This document shows positions 63,578-64,000 of a stretch of 64,000 nt of DNA, piece by piece; the stretch's first letter is position 1; the number at the start of each line of letters is the position of its first letter. A program made the position numbers and the translations under genes. Source of the stretch: an uncultured Cycloclasticus sp. (GTDB lineage Bacteria > Pseudomonadota > Gammaproteobacteria > Methylococcales > Cycloclasticaceae); NCBI GenBank assembly GCA_913060865.1, contig CAJXTU010000001.1, positions 310,001 to 374,000 on the forward strand, written 5' to 3'. The notes beneath the pieces were generated by a model. It made no database searches. It worked only from the letters and a program-made list of their open reading frames with translations, and had not been told where the DNA came from.

Positions 63578-64000
63578 ATGTCGAATGAAAATGTCGTTCA
63601 AATAAAAGAGCGAAGCCAAACAAGCAGCTTAATAAGCGAGTTATTGGAAGAGCGTAAGCAAGTATGGTCTACCTATTGTGCGGTGTCAGGAATTGAAGAG
63701 CAGAAGGGGCAAAAGTCGATAGAAGAGTTATTGCAAGATTTCTGTCAGTTATCCGTTGATTATATTTCGTTGGGGCACTTTGGCGTTTACCAGCGGATTT
63801 TAGACGGCAATGAAAGGCGAAAGTCTGTGATGGCAGCAGCTGAACGTATTTATCCGAATATTTCTAAAGCAACGGAAGCGGTTTTAGACTTCAATGATAA
63901 ATATCAGACACTAACGCCGGCGATGATTTTAAATAGTTTGGCTGCTGACTTATCATCAGTGGGTGAGCACTTGGCGAACCGAATTGAGTTAGAAGATGAA
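63578..64000 (+). CDS. Rsd/AlgQ family anti-sigma-70 regulator, 3'-truncated by window end
   Basis: From ATG 63578 (MSNENVVQIKERSQTSS) the frame is open for 141 codons to the window edge. Segments match Rsd and AlgQ: QDFCQLSVDYISLGHFGVYQR, ERIYPNISKATEAVLDFND and the end HLANRIELEDE, where E. coli Rsd has LEARFVLEDK. Family length is ~155-160, so only about 15-20 residues are missing. Rsd binds domain 4 of sigma-70 in stationary phase; AlgQ also regulates alginate in Pseudomonas. With 6S RNA at 19500 it would be a second sigma-70 control in this window. Confidence 0.85.
   Translation, partial: MSNENVVQIKERSQTSSLISELLEERKQVWSTYCAVSGIEEQKGQKSIEELLQDFCQLSVDYISLGHFGVYQRILDGNERRKSVMAAAERIYPNISKATEAVLDFNDKYQTLTPAMILNSLAADLSSVGEHLANRIELEDE

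Overview
This window looks like a chromosomal stretch of a moderately AT-rich marine gammaproteobacterium. Several conserved gammaproteobacterial neighbourhoods support this: 6S RNA beside a 5-formyl-THF cyclo-ligase and zapA, a UPF0149-pepP-ubiH-ubiI run, rplM-rpsI, argS with a SPOR protein, and priA. The aromatic and alkane oxygenase genes, with protein features typical of Cycloclasticus or Piscirickettsiaceae relatives, make a hydrocarbon degrader likely. That placement is inference; no rRNA gene is present. No tRNA, CRISPR array, prophage or intact insertion sequence was found.

Region 1 (1-13.3 kb) is a surface-polysaccharide locus. It opens with a glycosyltransferase cut by the window edge and a patch of sulfotransferase-type genes, two of them broken by homopolymer frameshifts. 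A family-2 glycosyltransferase, an SDR reductase/epimerase overlapping a small initiating phosphoglycosyl transferase, a decayed HEPN/nucleotidyltransferase pair, galU, pgi, a UDP-glucose-dehydrogenase-like protein lacking its catalytic residues, and a WbpM/CapD-type 4,6-dehydratase follow. Together they suggest a glycan started on an N-acetyl-6-deoxyhexosamine and possibly sulfated.

Region 2 (13.3-31.3 kb) is mostly housekeeping: rplM-rpsI, a diguanylate cyclase, a SulP anion transporter, an unannotated small-RNA candidate, rpiA, 5-FCL, 6S RNA, zapA with its partner, and the ygfB/pepP/ubiH/ubiI genes. A tandem glycine riboswitch with a terminator then precedes gcvT-gcvH-gcvPA-tpx-gcvPB-pfkB. 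That operon links glycine cleavage to a thiol peroxidase and a sugar/nucleoside kinase.

Region 3 (31.8-41.1 kb) is an accessory catabolic block. A Rieske ring-hydroxylating dioxygenase (alpha and beta subunits) is divergent from an NtaA-type flavin monooxygenase, an AlkB/XylM-like diiron hydroxylase and a TfdB/MhpA-like flavoprotein hydroxylase, and a short-chain dehydrogenase follows. A 14-bp perfect palindrome in the divergent promoter region is a candidate operator. No ferredoxin, rubredoxin, reductase or regulator is encoded nearby. An IS3-family transposase remnant lies on the right flank.

Region 4 (41.1-64 kb) holds ribosome rescue and translation genes (arfB, rlmKL, argS), priA, small conserved proteins, a potassium channel, and a TAXI solute-binding protein. 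A DnaA-box cluster with a small promoter/terminator unit follows priA. An ECF sigma/DUF3379 pair, an RND efflux pump, a lipoprotein, two unknown or poorly known proteins, a MOSC protein, and the start of an rsd/algQ gene cut by the window end complete it.
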